In this document: one piece after another, positions 39,236 through 48,508 of the stretch | How positions within the stretch are numbered: position 1 is the first letter of the stretch | Layout: each line of letters starts with the position of its first letter | NCBI RefSeq assembly: GCF_022829635.1 | Contig: NZ_JAKSYO010000115.1 | Location: 96,367-160,366 of the forward strand | Source of the DNA: Methylobacterium sp. E-066 | GTDB lineage: Bacteria > Pseudomonadota > Alphaproteobacteria > Rhizobiales > Beijerinckiaceae | Direction: 5' to 3' | Length of the DNA: 64,000 nucleotides | Made by a program: the position numbers and the translations under genes | Notes under the pieces: model-generated | Database searches by the model: none | Seen by the model: only the letters and a program-made list of their open reading frames with translations | What the model was told of the DNA's origin: nothing

Positions 39236-40311
39236 TGGCCGGACCCACGATCGCCGCCGCCCTTGAGCGCGGCCGCAACGGGTTCACCGGCCTGCGCCTG
39301 GCTTTGGCCCTGGCGGTGGTCGTCTCGCACGCCTTCAGCGTCGCCACCGGCGCCGCCGGCGACGAGCCGCTGGCCCGGCTCACCGGCTACACGCTGGGCG
39401 AGCACGCGGTGAACGGCTTCTTCGCGGTCTCCGGCTTCCTGGTCACCATGAGCTGCGACCGGCGCGGGATCCGCGACTACGCCCTCGCCCGGACCTTGCG
39501 GATCCTCCCCGGCTTCGTCGCGGCGACCCTGGTGGTTTCCCTGCTCCTCGGGCCCGCGATGTCGCGCCTGCCGCTGGCCGAATACCTGCGCGATCCCGGC
39601 CTCTGGTCGTTCGTGCGCGGCACCCTGACGACCTTCAAGAGCAACGCCGCCCTGCCCGGTGTCTTCGAGGCCAACCCGTATCGGGCGCCGCTCGGCACGA
39701 TCTGGACCCTGAAATACGAGGTTTTTTGCTACCTCGGCGTGATGGTCGCCGCCCTCTGCGGCCTCCTTCGGCGGCGGATCCCGGCGCTCCTGATCGTTGC
39801 AGGGCTCGCCGTCGCCCTGACGGCCGCCATAGCTTTGCGTGGCACCGAGTTGCCAAAGGGGCTGGAGACGGCGTTGCGGCTGCCGCTGATCTTTTCGGCC
39901 GGGGCGTGCCTGTATCTCTGGCGTGACCGCCTGCGGGTTTCGGCAGCCGCCCTCGCCTGCCTGACTGTGTCAGCCGTCGTCCTCGCCCGGACGCCGGCCT
40001 ACCCAACCCTGCTGTTCCTGGCCGAAGCCTACGGCTCCGTGTGGCTGGCGCTCGGGCCGATGGCGCGCAGCCTGTTCGATCCCAAGGCCGACCTGTCCTA
40101 CGGAATCTATCTCTACGGCTGGCCGATCCAGCAGAGCCTGCACGCCCTGTGCCCTGACCCGTCCGGCCTCGCTCTGCTCGCTCCTGCTCTCGCGCTGACG
40201 CTGCCGGTGGCGGCCCTGTCCTGGTACGTGATCGAGCGGCCGGCGCTGGCGCTGAAGGCGCGAGCGCTTGGCCGGCGCAGCCTCGGCACGATCGAGCCTG
40301 CGGGACCATGA
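39235..40311 (+). CDS. Acyltransferase family 3 (OafA/YrhL-like) membrane protein
   Basis: 358 residues from the ATG at 39235. About ten hydrophobic helices. The N-terminal GFTGLRLALALAVVVSHAF with its RxxxxxxVxxxH-type active site, and GFFAVSGFLVTMS, are the acyltransferase-3 pattern. The C-terminus has LSYGIYLYGWPIQQ and SWYVIERPAL. Such proteins O-acetylate or acylate surface glycans. It is translationally coupled to the glycosyltransferase, so the two probably decorate the same polymer. Confidence 0.87.
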   Translation: MAGPTIAAALERGRNGFTGLRLALALAVVVSHAFSVATGAAGDEPLARLTGYTLGEHAVNGFFAVSGFLVTMSCDRRGIRDYALARTLRILPGFVAATLVVSLLLGPAMSRLPLAEYLRDPGLWSFVRGTLTTFKSNAALPGVFEANPYRAPLGTIWTLKYEVFCYLGVMVAALCGLLRRRIPALLIVAGLAVALTAAIALRGTELPKGLETALRLPLIFSAGACLYLWRDRLRVSAAALACLTVSAVVLARTPAYPTLLFLAEAYGSVWLALGPMARSLFDPKADLSYGIYLYGWPIQQSLHALCPDPSGLALLAPALALTLPVAALSWYVIERPALALKARALGRRSLGTIEPAGP

Positions 40312-40646
40312 GCACCCTGCCCCCATCGGCCGCTCTGGCTCTAGCCGCGCGGCTTCTGGAGGCCGAGGGCTTCGCCATCGTCGCCCGGAACGAACGCGGC
40401 GACAGCCTCTATTTCGCAAGCCAGGGCGAGCGCGCCACGCTCCGCCTCTCGAACCATGCGCGACGCCCAAGGCAGCGTCGAACCCATCCCGAGGTCGCCA
40501 CCAGCCTCGTCATTCGGGAAGCGCGAAGCGCCGCGCAGATCGAGGCCCTGATCGCGGCAGCCAAGCGGAATTATTTATCGGCGATCGCGGCGAGACACGT
40601 GGTGGTGACTGGCGATGTCCCTGCGGAGCACGACACCGAACAATAG
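40308..40646 (+). CDS. Small hypothetical protein, accessory-element-like
   Basis: 112 residues, starting inside the acyltransferase stop (4-bp overlap). GDSLYFASQGERATLRLSNHARRP, then a His and Val-rich middle, resembles short uncharacterised proteins common near phage or plasmid genes in Rhizobiales. I cannot name a domain with certainty. It opens a patch (to 42451) that looks acquired. Confidence 0.55.
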   Translation: MSTLPPSAALALAARLLEAEGFAIVARNERGDSLYFASQGERATLRLSNHARRPRQRRTHPEVATSLVIREARSAAQIEALIAAAKRNYLSAIAARHVVVTGDVPAEHDTEQ

Positions 40647-40653
40647 GATTTAA

Positions 40654-40682
40654 TTGACAATTTGTGGCGCGGTGTGTAGGCT
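40654..40682 (+). promoter_or_regulatory. Predicted sigma-70 promoter for the toxin-like gene
   Basis: TTGACA (40654-40659), a 17-bp spacer, then TAGGCT (40677-40682). It ends 27 bp before the ATG at 40710. The perfect -35 box is unusual for this GC-rich genome. Confidence 0.6.
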
Positions 40683-40709
40683 TTTAGTCCGTTAGATGGG
40701 GCTTGGCCG

Positions 40710-41771
40710 ATGCCGCGATCAACCACCCAAGGACATGACCGGGACGTTGCCGCGCTCCGCTCGGAGCTTGCCGGGATCGCGGTCGAACTCGCGTTCATCC
40801 GTGTCGAGAGGAGGCTCGCCCGCAAGTACCGGCCCGATCAACCGCGGGCTCCTGCTGGCCAGCCTGACGGCGGCCGTTGGGTTTCCGCCCTGTCCGGCGG
40901 TGCGCGTTGGATGTCGGTGAATTCGGGCGGCCAGGCGGTGACCCGGACCGAGGAGGCCATGACCGAGGACGGGTCGCGCGTCCTTTCGATTCGCATCCGG
41001 GCCAACGCCCGCGCGGACTGGGATGCGCAGCACACCGTCACCGCGCCCGACGGAACGCGCACAATCTTCGAGACCTCGGGCCTGACTCAGACCATCCGTG
41101 ACGGCGAGACCGGCGAGATCCTGGGCCGGAGCACGCTGACCGCGGACGGGGCCGAGCCCGAGGCGTTCGTCCAGCCGGCGCGGGGCCTGCCGGGCAAGCT
41201 CGGGCAGCGGATCTGGCGAACCCTGGAGGCGGCGGGAACGCTTTTCTCGGTGCTTGCCGGGCGAGATCGCGACGGCGAAAGGGCCGTGTTCGCTGCGCCC
41301 GCGAGTGAGTACGTCCTGGGAGACGCGGAGGACGCACGAGCCATATGGGTCGGTGCAATCGGCCAGACCGAGCTGGACCAGATTTGCCCGCGGAACCGGG
41401 AGGTACAGGCTCTTGCCGATTCGGTCGCAGCTGAGGTGCGAGCGTCCGGTGATTACAAGACCGCGCAGGACTTCGGAAATAAGGTTCATGCGCGGATCGC
41501 CAAGATCGTCAATGGTCGGAAAGATCCGAATTTCGTTGCAGAAACGTCATACGATCCTGCAACGGGCGTTGATCAAAATTCTGGCGCAAAAGGTTCTTTG
41601 CGTCTCGACTTACTGGAGCGAACTCAGCTTTCGACGGTGTGCGTCTACGACCACAAAACGGGGAATGCCGACTTGAGGCCTACCCGTGCTATCGATATCA
41701 TAAGCGCTGTTCGAAAACGTTTCGGTCTAGGCTATAGGTATATTATGATTATGATAAAGCCGAAGCTATGA
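40710..41771 (+). CDS. Putative PD-(D/E)xK nuclease toxin
   Basis: 353 residues. Residues 45-60 hold APAGQPDGGRWV, a motif seen ahead of C-terminal domains in phage and toxin-like proteins. The middle is beta-strand rich (GTRTIFETSGLTQTIRDGETGEI). The C-terminal ~110 residues look like a PD-(D/E)xK nuclease: FGNKVHARIAK (His260), Glu278 in FVAETSYD, R298 and D300 in GSLRLDLLE, then YDHKTG with Asp314 and Lys316. This matches polymorphic toxin nuclease tips. Its stop overlaps the next ATG by 4 bp. The 3' part is visibly AT-richer. No secretion signal is recognised. Function is inferred. Confidence 0.65.
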   Translation: MPRSTTQGHDRDVAALRSELAGIAVELAFIRVERRLARKYRPDQPRAPAGQPDGGRWVSALSGGARWMSVNSGGQAVTRTEEAMTEDGSRVLSIRIRANARADWDAQHTVTAPDGTRTIFETSGLTQTIRDGETGEILGRSTLTADGAEPEAFVQPARGLPGKLGQRIWRTLEAAGTLFSVLAGRDRDGERAVFAAPASEYVLGDAEDARAIWVGAIGQTELDQICPRNREVQALADSVAAEVRASGDYKTAQDFGNKVHARIAKIVNGRKDPNFVAETSYDPATGVDQNSGAKGSLRLDLLERTQLSTVCVYDHKTGNADLRPTRAIDIISAVRKRFGLGYRYIMIMIKPKL

Positions 41772-42451
41772 CAAACGCGCGCCAAGTTAATCCGATTTTT
41801 CGAGATCTGATTAATCGTCATCCAAGTTATAAAATGACGAGCATTCGCTTTTTATGCAAAACGCCCGTCCATCATTTGGCTTGCGGTATCTTCGTAGAAC
41901 GATCCTCAGATGCGAACTGCTGTTGGCCAAGATGGTCGGTGACACCGCTCTTCGTCTACAGAATATTTCACTATCTTGCGCTAGGGACCATTTACGAAAA
42001 TCTGAGTCGGCCAAATACGTCGGCAGATAGGTTCTGGCATTGGTCCGATCCGACGATGGTCTCCGACCTTATCGAAGCCATCGAGACGACGGCGATGCCA
42101 AAACTGTCATACTACGAGACAGTGGAATCCTACGCGACCCTCCCGCCCGAGACATACAGTCCGCTGCACGAACCACCCGAAGATCTGATGCTCGTCCATA
42201 TCGCGATGGGTGAACTCGATGCCGCGCGCAAGATCTGGCATCAGCAGGATCTTTGGCATCGGAACTTACCGGGCCATCCAGTCCCGCGGCAGCGCTGGTT
42301 GCGGGAGCAACTCGAAGCCGTTGCCGAGCCCCTGCACGCCGGCGACCGGCCTGCTCTCGCGCGCATCCTGCACGGCTGGGAGGCCGCCAACGTCCAGGGT
42401 ACGGAATTGGAGCGTTACTGGGAGCCGACCCCGTTCCCCCTGGAGTTGTGA
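41768..42451 (+). CDS. Hypothetical protein, candidate immunity protein
   Basis: 227 residues, no signal peptide or membrane helix, coupled by a 4-bp overlap to the toxin-like gene. It is acidic and Trp/His-rich, with several cysteines near the N-terminus and a helical C-terminus. The first ~100 codons are much AT-richer than the genome and use rarer codons, while the last part is GC-rich again. Immunity genes typically follow their toxin in this way. No recognised immunity family; inference from position and composition. Confidence 0.55.
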   Translation: MTNARQVNPIFRDLINRHPSYKMTSIRFLCKTPVHHLACGIFVERSSDANCCWPRWSVTPLFVYRIFHYLALGTIYENLSRPNTSADRFWHWSDPTMVSDLIEAIETTAMPKLSYYETVESYATLPPETYSPLHEPPEDLMLVHIAMGELDAARKIWHQQDLWHRNLPGHPVPRQRWLREQLEAVAEPLHAGDRPALARILHGWEAANVQGTELERYWEPTPFPLEL

Positions 42452-42464
42452 GGCATAGGGCGCC

Positions 42465-42719
42465 TCAAGCCTCGCCGGTCTCGGGCTCGCGGAAATAGGG
42501 CTCGACGGTGCCCTTCAGCTTCACCGTCATCGGGTTGCCGGCCCGGTCGAGGGTCTTGCCGGCGGAAAGGCGGACCCAGCCCTCGCTGACGCAATATTCC
42601 TCGACGTTGGTCTTATCGACGCCCTTGAACCGCACGCCGACGCCGCGCTCCAGCATCTTCTCGTCGTAGAACGGGCTGTTCGGGTTCGCGGCCAGGCGGT
42701 CGGGGGGCGTGTCGGTCAT
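42465..42719 (-). CDS. DUF3297 family protein
   Basis: 84 residues from the ATG at 42719. [39 protein letters not shown] and [22 protein letters not shown] are the DUF3297 pattern. The family is short, cytoplasmic and uncharacterised. It is convergent with the accessory gene before it. Its start overlaps the stop of the acetyltransferase gene by 4 bp, so it may be cotranscribed with it. Confidence 0.88.
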   Translation of the reverse strand: MTDTPPDRLAANPNSPFYDEKMLERGVGVRFKGVDKTNVEEYCVSEGWVRLSAGKTLDRAGNPMTVKLKGTVEPYFREPETGEA

Positions 42720-43405
42720 CGTCCGGGTCTCGGGTCGGTTTCGTGTGCGGCCCCGCGGGCATCCGGGGGGGAGAAGGGCTCGCCGGTACGGGAATCCGCG
42801 TCGGCGCGCAACGCCGCGAGCAGGTCGGCGATCCGCCCGCTCTGCAGCAATGGCACGAGGCGCGTCACCGCATCGTGCGGCAGGTCCCACCAAGCCGTCG
42901 CCACGAGCGCCGCCACGGTGGCCTCGTCGAAGCGCCTGCGCACCACCCGGGCCGGGTTGCCGGCGACCACCGCGTAGGCCGGCACGTCGCGGGTCACCAC
43001 CGCCCGGGCCGCGACCACGGCGCCGTGCCCGATTGTGACGCCCGACAGGATCATGCACCCGGAGCCGAGCCAGACATCGTGCCCGATCACCACGTCACCG
43101 CGCGACGCATGGTAATCCTCCGGCGCGCTCGCGTCCGGGAACAGCCCGCGCATCGCCGCGAAGGGGTAGGTCGAGGCCCAGTCGAGCCGGTGGTCGCCGC
43201 CCAGCAGGATCTCGACCTTGTCGGCGATGGAACAATAGCGGCCGATCGTCAGGCGACGGCCGCTCTCCGGGAAGCGCACTTTTGGACGCCCGTACGAATA
43301 AGAGCCTATGGAGAAACCGTAGGCCCTCGCCAGCGCGGCGAGGTGGATCCGGGTCTCGTTATGCGGGTTGCGCCCCCTGCGCAGCCGGTGCAACAGACCC
43401 CTCAC
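42716..43405 (-). CDS. Vat/CatB-type hexapeptide acetyltransferase
   Basis: 229 residues from a GTG at 43405; the exact start is uncertain. The left-handed beta-helix is visible as hexapeptide repeats: [61 protein letters not shown], then [14 protein letters not shown]. The conserved His after the loop fits the xenobiotic acetyltransferase (CatB/Vat) clade. The substrate may be an antibiotic or a sugar. It is divergent from maeB with a 66-bp gap. Confidence 0.87.
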   Translation of the reverse strand: MRGLLHRLRRGRNPHNETRIHLAALARAYGFSIGSYSYGRPKVRFPESGRRLTIGRYCSIADKVEILLGGDHRLDWASTYPFAAMRGLFPDASAPEDYHASRGDVVIGHDVWLGSGCMILSGVTIGHGAVVAARAVVTRDVPAYAVVAGNPARVVRRRFDEATVAALVATAWWDLPHDAVTRLVPLLQSGRIADLLAALRADADSRTGEPFSPPDARGAAHETDPRPGR

Positions 43406-43471
43406 GATGGGATCCGGCGCGGTGTGCGACCGCGTCGTCTCCGGGAAAGCGGGCGAGCTGGAAGGTGAGCG

Positions 43472-45799
43472 ATGGCCGATAACATGTCCGAGGACCTCAA
43501 GGCCGGGGCGCTCGTCTACCACCGCCTGCCGCAGCCCGGGAAGCTGGAGATCCAGGCGACCAAGCCGCTCGGCAACCAGCGCGACCTGGCGCTCGCCTAC
43601 ACGCCGGGCGTCGGCGTCGCCTGCATGGCGATCCACGACGACCCGCAGCAGGCCGCCGAACTGACGATCCGCCAGAACCTCGTGGCGGTGCTCACCAACG
43701 GCACCGCGGTGCTGGGCCTGGGCAATATCGGCCCGCTCGCCTCGAAACCCGTGATGGAGGGCAAGGCGGTCCTGTTCAAGAAGTTCGCCGGGATCGACGT
43801 GTTCGACATCGAGGTCGACCAGAACGACGTGTCCAAGCTCGTCGACGTGGTCTGTGCCCTCGAGCCGACCTTCGGCGGCATCAACCTGGAAGACATCAAG
43901 GCGCCGGAGTGCTTCGAGGTCGAGGAGCAGTGCCGGGCGCGGATGAACATCCCGGTCTTCCACGACGACCAGCACGGCACCGCGATCATCGTGGCCGCCG
44001 CCGTGCTCAACGCCCTCGAACTCGCCGGCAAGACCCTCTCTGACGTCCGCATCGTCACCTCCGGGGCCGGCGCGGCGGCGCTCGCCTGCCTCAACCTGCT
44101 CGTGTCGCTGGGCGCGACCCGGGAGAACATCACGCTGACCGACATCAAGGGCGTGGTCTACAAGGGCCGCCCCGAGCTGATGGACCGCTGGAAGGACATC
44201 TACGCCCAGGAGACCGAGGCGCGCACGCTGGCCGAGGTGATCCCGGGGGCGGACGTGTTCATCGGCCTCTCGGCCGGCGGGGTGCTGAAGCCCGAGCTCC
44301 TGGAGAAGATGGCGGACAAACCGCTGATCATGGCTCTGGCCAATCCCTACCCGGAGATCATGCCGGATCTCGCCCAGGCGAAGCGCCCCGACGCGATGAT
44401 CTGCACCGGGCGCTCGGATTTCCCGAACCAGGTCAACAACGTCCTGTGCTTCCCCTACATCTTCCGCGGCGCGCTCGATGTCGGCGCGACCAGCATCAAC
44501 GAGGCGATGAAGCTGGCCGCCGTGAAGGCGATCGCGGCACTCGCCCGCGAGACCCCCTCCGACGTGGTCGCTCGCGCCTATGACGGCGAGGCCCGGCCGT
44601 TCGGCCCGGAATCGCTGATCCCGAGCCCGTTCGACCCGCGCCTGATCGTGCGCATCGCCCCGGCGGTCGCCAAGGCCGCGATGGATTCCGGCGTGGCCGG
44701 CCGGCCGCTCAAGGATTTCGACGCCTATGTCGAGAGCCTCGACCGGTTCGTGCACCGGTCCGGCCTGATCATGAAGCCGCTGTTCTCCAAGGCGAAGGCC
44801 GCGCCCAAGCGCGTGATCTATGCCGAGGGCGAGGACGAGCGGGTGCTGCGTGCCGTCCAGGCCATCGTGGAAGACAAGGTCGCGTTCCCGATCCTAGTCG
44901 GTCGGCCGCGGGTGGTCGAGTCGCGGCTCAAGCGCTTCGGCCTGTCGATCCAGGAGGGCCGCGACTTCGAGCTGATCGACCCCGAGGACGATCCCCGCTA
45001 CCGCGCCTACGTCCAGACCTACCTGGACGTCGCCGGCCGGCGCGGCATCACCCCGGATGCGGCCCGCACCCTGGTGCGGACCAACAACACCGTGATCGGC
45101 GCCATCGCGGTGCGGCGCGGCGAGGCCGACGCGCTGATCTGCGGCCTGGAGGGCCGGTTCGAGACCCGGCTGCGGATCATCCGCGACGTGATCGGGCTCG
45201 CCCCCGGCATCACGCAATGCGCCGCCATGAGCCTGATCGTGACCAGCGAGGGCGCGTACTTCCTGGCCGACACCCATGTCCGGCAGAATCCCACCGCGGA
45301 GGAGATCGCCGAGGTCGCCCAGGCTTGCGCCGGCCATGTCAGCCGCTTCGGCCTCACGCCTAAGATCGCGCTGCTCAGCCACTCGGATTTCGGACAGTCG
45401 GATTCGCCCTCGGCGATGAAGATGCGCGAGGCGCTGGGGATCCTCCAGGCGCGCGATCCGGAGCTGATGGTGGACGGCGAGATGCAGGCGGATTCGGCCC
45501 TCTCCGAGCTGGTCCGCGACCGGGTGCTGCCGGGCTCGCGCCTCAAGGGGGCGGCCAACGTGCTGATCTTCCCGAATCTCGACGCGGCCAACATCGCGTT
45601 CCAGTTCGCCAAGGTCCTGGCGGATGCGCTGCCCGTGGGGCCGCTGCTGATCGGCCCAGCCAAGCCCGCCCACATCCTGACGCCCTCGGTGACCGCCCGC
45701 GGCATCGTCAACGTCACGGCCGCGGCCGTGGTCGAGGCGCAATCCGAGCCGGCCCCGCTCCCCGGCGGCGAGGCCGGCGTCGGCATGATCTCGGAGTGA
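43472..45799 (+). CDS. maeB: NADP-dependent malic enzyme with C-terminal Pta domain (MaeB)
   Basis: 775 residues. The malic enzyme half has [28 protein letters not shown] and [13 protein letters not shown] (NADP site). The second half (from ~430) is phosphotransacetylase-like ([35 protein letters not shown]). Known: oxidative decarboxylation of malate to pyruvate, with the Pta part acting as a regulatory acetyl-CoA sensor. It supplies pyruvate and NADPH in serine-cycle metabolism. Start ATG at 43472 with GGTGAG upstream. Confidence 0.95.
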   Translation: MADNMSEDLKAGALVYHRLPQPGKLEIQATKPLGNQRDLALAYTPGVGVACMAIHDDPQQAAELTIRQNLVAVLTNGTAVLGLGNIGPLASKPVMEGKAVLFKKFAGIDVFDIEVDQNDVSKLVDVVCALEPTFGGINLEDIKAPECFEVEEQCRARMNIPVFHDDQHGTAIIVAAAVLNALELAGKTLSDVRIVTSGAGAAALACLNLLVSLGATRENITLTDIKGVVYKGRPELMDRWKDIYAQETEARTLAEVIPGADVFIGLSAGGVLKPELLEKMADKPLIMALANPYPEIMPDLAQAKRPDAMICTGRSDFPNQVNNVLCFPYIFRGALDVGATSINEAMKLAAVKAIAALARETPSDVVARAYDGEARPFGPESLIPSPFDPRLIVRIAPAVAKAAMDSGVAGRPLKDFDAYVESLDRFVHRSGLIMKPLFSKAKAAPKRVIYAEGEDERVLRAVQAIVEDKVAFPILVGRPRVVESRLKRFGLSIQEGRDFELIDPEDDPRYRAYVQTYLDVAGRRGITPDAARTLVRTNNTVIGAIAVRRGEADALICGLEGRFETRLRIIRDVIGLAPGITQCAAMSLIVTSEGAYFLADTHVRQNPTAEEIAEVAQACAGHVSRFGLTPKIALLSHSDFGQSDSPSAMKMREALGILQARDPELMVDGEMQADSALSELVRDRVLPGSRLKGAANVLIFPNLDAANIAFQFAKVLADALPVGPLLIGPAKPAHILTPSVTARGIVNVTAAAVVEAQSEPAPLPGGEAGVGMISE

Positions 45800-45807
45800 G
45801 GTAAAAT

Positions 45808-45844
45808 CGCCTGTCCCGGCAGTTCTAAGCTGCCGGGACAGGCG
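45808..45844 (-). terminator. Strong hairpin terminator between maeB and the chemoreceptor
   Basis: 15-bp perfect stem around the loop TTCTAAG, with CGCCTGTCCCGGCAG as the left arm. The minus strand continues with ATTTTAC, so it best terminates the chemoreceptor gene that ends 12 bp away. It may also stop maeB. Confidence 0.85.
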
Positions 45845-45855
45845 GGGCGGTGGTC

Positions 45856-47952
45856 TCAGGCCGCCCGGACGGTGTCGAGGAAGCGCGCGACCTCGGCCGT
45901 GAGATGCTCGGACTGGCGCGACAGGTCCGTGGCCGCGCCAAGCACCTGGCTTGCCGCCTTCCCGGTCGCTTCTGCCGCCTCGGCAACGCCGGTGATGTTG
46001 CTGGTCACCTCGCCGGTGCCGGCTGCCGCCTGACCGACATTGCGCACGATCTCCTGCGTCGCCGCGCCCTGCTGCTCCACCGCCGCGGCGATGCTCGTGG
46101 CCACGCCGTTGATCTCCTGGATGCGTGCGGTGATCGAGCCGATCGCCGTCACCGCCTGACCGGTCGAGGCCTGGACCCGGGCGATCTGACCCGAGATTTC
46201 TTCCGTCGCCTTGGCGGTCTGCTCGGCCAAAGCCTTCACCTCCGAGGCCACCACCGCGAAGCCGCGGCCGGCATCCCCGGCGCGAGCCGCCTCGATGGTG
46301 GCGTTGAGCGCCAGCAGGTTGGTCTGACCGGCGATCGAAGAAATCAACCCGACGACGTCGCCGATCCGCGCCACGGCGCTGCTCAGCTCCTGCACCAACG
46401 CACCGGTCTGCCCGGCCTCGGCGACCGCGCCCTGGGCGAGCTTGGCGGACCCGTCCACCTGCCGGCCGATCTCCTGGACCGAGGAGCCGAGTTCTTCGGA
46501 GGCGGCGGCGACCGTGTTGACGTTGCTGGCGGCCTCCTCGGCGGCGGCGGCCACCGTGGTGGACTGGCTCGCCGTCTGGGTCGCCGTGGCGGTCAGGGTC
46601 TGGGCGGTGGCCTGCAACTCGGTCGCCGAAGACGAGACCTGGCCGATGATGCCACCGACCGCCTGCTCGAAACTCTCGGCCATCTGGCGCATGCCGGCCT
46701 TGCGCTGCGCTTCGGCGGCAAGACGCGCCTGCGTCGCTTCGGATTCGAGCTGCCGGTTGCGGATCAGGTTGTCCTTGAACACCTGCACGGCCGCCGCCAT
46801 GGGGCCGAACTCGTTCCGATACACCCCGACCGGGACTTCGACGGACGCGTCGCCCTCGGCCAAGGCCCGCATCGTCGCCGAGATCGTCCGGATCGGCCAC
46901 AGCACGCCGCCGAAGACGACGATCAGGCCGAGGCTGACGAGCAGGATGACCGCCGCCAACGCGCCGACGTTGCGGATCAGGATGCCGCGCGCCTCACCGG
47001 CCAGGCGTTCGGCGCGCGCGATCATCTCGTCGAGGGAGACGTAGGCGAGATCGACGATGGCCGCCTGCGCGCCGGTGTTGCGTTGCCGATAGTCCTGGAA
47101 GGTGATGCTCGGCGTCGTCCGTTGGCTGAGCGCATCGAACACGGCTTTGGAGATGTCCGCGGCCGATCCCTCGAAATTCTCGGCGCTCGCCTTCCGGAAG
47201 GCGGCCTGGACTTTGTCGGACACGTCGGTCGCGGCTTCACGGGTGCTGGTCCAGGCGCTCTGGAGGCGCGCCCGCTCCTCGGCGGCGGCCACGGTCTCGG
47301 GAAGCGTCCAGGACGTTCCAGCCGCCAGCGAACCTTGCACCCGGAGGGCGACGTTCCCGATCGCGACCCGCGTCGCCCAGGCCGCACGCTTGAGGACCAG
47401 ATAGCGCTGCAGAATCTCGTCCGACCGGGGGATGGCGCTATCGACGGCGTCTGTCGTGACGGTCAGCGCGTCCAGGAATTCCTGGAACGCAGTGAGCGTG
47501 GCGGGCAGGAGCGCCGCATCGCGTTGCGCTTTCGGGAGGCGCAGGGCCGCGTCGATGCGGGGACGCAACGCATTCAGGGCCTCGTGCGCGGCGTTCAGGC
47601 GCCCGACCGTCGCCGTCACCGCGGGAACATCCTGTTCGCGGAGGAGCACCTGCGCCCTGTCGAAGCTTTCTTCTATCGCCTTCCGGTTCGTTGCGATCAC
47701 CGACAGCGTGTCCGGCCCGGCCGGTTCCTGGCCGCCCAGGGCGAGGGTCGAGCCGCGCTCGATCCGCACGGGCAGGATCGTCTTGAGCAGGCGCCGGCTC
47801 GCATGGGCCAGGGTGACGGCTCGATCGGCTTGTCCGGCCTGCTCGCGCGCATTGATGAGCGCGCTCGTCGTATAGCTCAGCAACATCAGCGCCAGCGCGC
47901 CGATCACCAAGCACAGAAGCGTCTTGATCGAGACTCGTCCGAGCCAGCGCAT
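45856..47952 (-). CDS. Transmembrane methyl-accepting chemotaxis protein
   Basis: 698 residues from the ATG at 47952, with GGAG upstream. TM1 is at about residues 10-33. A periplasmic helical domain (to ~300) is followed by TM2 around 325-350 ([19 protein letters not shown]), HAMP, and the MCP signalling domain with [17 protein letters not shown] at its tip. The sensor resembles four-helix-bundle types, and the ligand is unknown. There is no C-terminal methyltransferase pentapeptide. It is monocistronic. Confidence 0.93.
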   Translation of the reverse strand: MRWLGRVSIKTLLCLVIGALALMLLSYTTSALINAREQAGQADRAVTLAHASRRLLKTILPVRIERGSTLALGGQEPAGPDTLSVIATNRKAIEESFDRAQVLLREQDVPAVTATVGRLNAAHEALNALRPRIDAALRLPKAQRDAALLPATLTAFQEFLDALTVTTDAVDSAIPRSDEILQRYLVLKRAAWATRVAIGNVALRVQGSLAAGTSWTLPETVAAAEERARLQSAWTSTREAATDVSDKVQAAFRKASAENFEGSAADISKAVFDALSQRTTPSITFQDYRQRNTGAQAAIVDLAYVSLDEMIARAERLAGEARGILIRNVGALAAVILLVSLGLIVVFGGVLWPIRTISATMRALAEGDASVEVPVGVYRNEFGPMAAAVQVFKDNLIRNRQLESEATQARLAAEAQRKAGMRQMAESFEQAVGGIIGQVSSSATELQATAQTLTATATQTASQSTTVAAAAEEAASNVNTVAAASEELGSSVQEIGRQVDGSAKLAQGAVAEAGQTGALVQELSSAVARIGDVVGLISSIAGQTNLLALNATIEAARAGDAGRGFAVVASEVKALAEQTAKATEEISGQIARVQASTGQAVTAIGSITARIQEINGVATSIAAAVEQQGAATQEIVRNVGQAAAGTGEVTSNITGVAEAAEATGKAASQVLGAATDLSRQSEHLTAEVARFLDTVRAA

Positions 47953-48508
47953 GGTCAAACTCCGGTGGCCACTTGCGGCCGTTGAGAGTTTTGATACCTG
48001 AACCCGAAATGGGATGCATCGGTTTTCATCGAGATTGACGAGGTAATATCTTTTGGTGGCGGTAATCCGACTCGGTATTATTGAGTAAATCTATAGTTGA
48101 TGATGAGGCGGCGTATTATTTTTAAGAGTTGTTTGAGCAGCGTCGTGCCTTGAAAAGAAAGTTTTTAATTTTAAATATGTTCCCGCGGACCGGCCGCGGA
48201 CTTGTGCCATTCGAAGCCGCCGCGACGCGATGCGTCGCGCGAGACCGAAGGCGAACTTCGATCCTCCCCCGCCTTGCCGCGTGTCATGTCGGGCGACGAA
48301 GGCCTGTGCCCCTGACCATCGACGGCTGGTATGCCGCGTATGCACCGGCAATCCGCAAGCGATCGGCCGCTGCGGGCAAGGTGCTTCGCAGGCCGAGGCG
48401 ATGCGGCTGCTCCGCGTCCAGCGTCCGGGGGGCCTGACGACGCGCTGCCGCGACTGCGCTTGCCCACAAGCGTGAGAAACGCCGATCGACCCCGTCCGCA
48501 GAAAAAAA
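47953..48508. other. 556-bp intergenic region without a supported gene
   Basis: An AT-rich core at 48040-48180 precedes a GC-rich part. It contains a 7-bp hairpin GCGACGC/GCGTCGC near 48227. Short frames on both strands have no domains and poor start sites. It must hold the chemoreceptor promoter. Confidence 0.5.

Noticed and set aside
48129..48437. A 102-codon frame in the gap between the chemoreceptor and ppx
   Set aside because: It starts at a TTG without a ribosome site, crosses a sharp composition change and has no domain.
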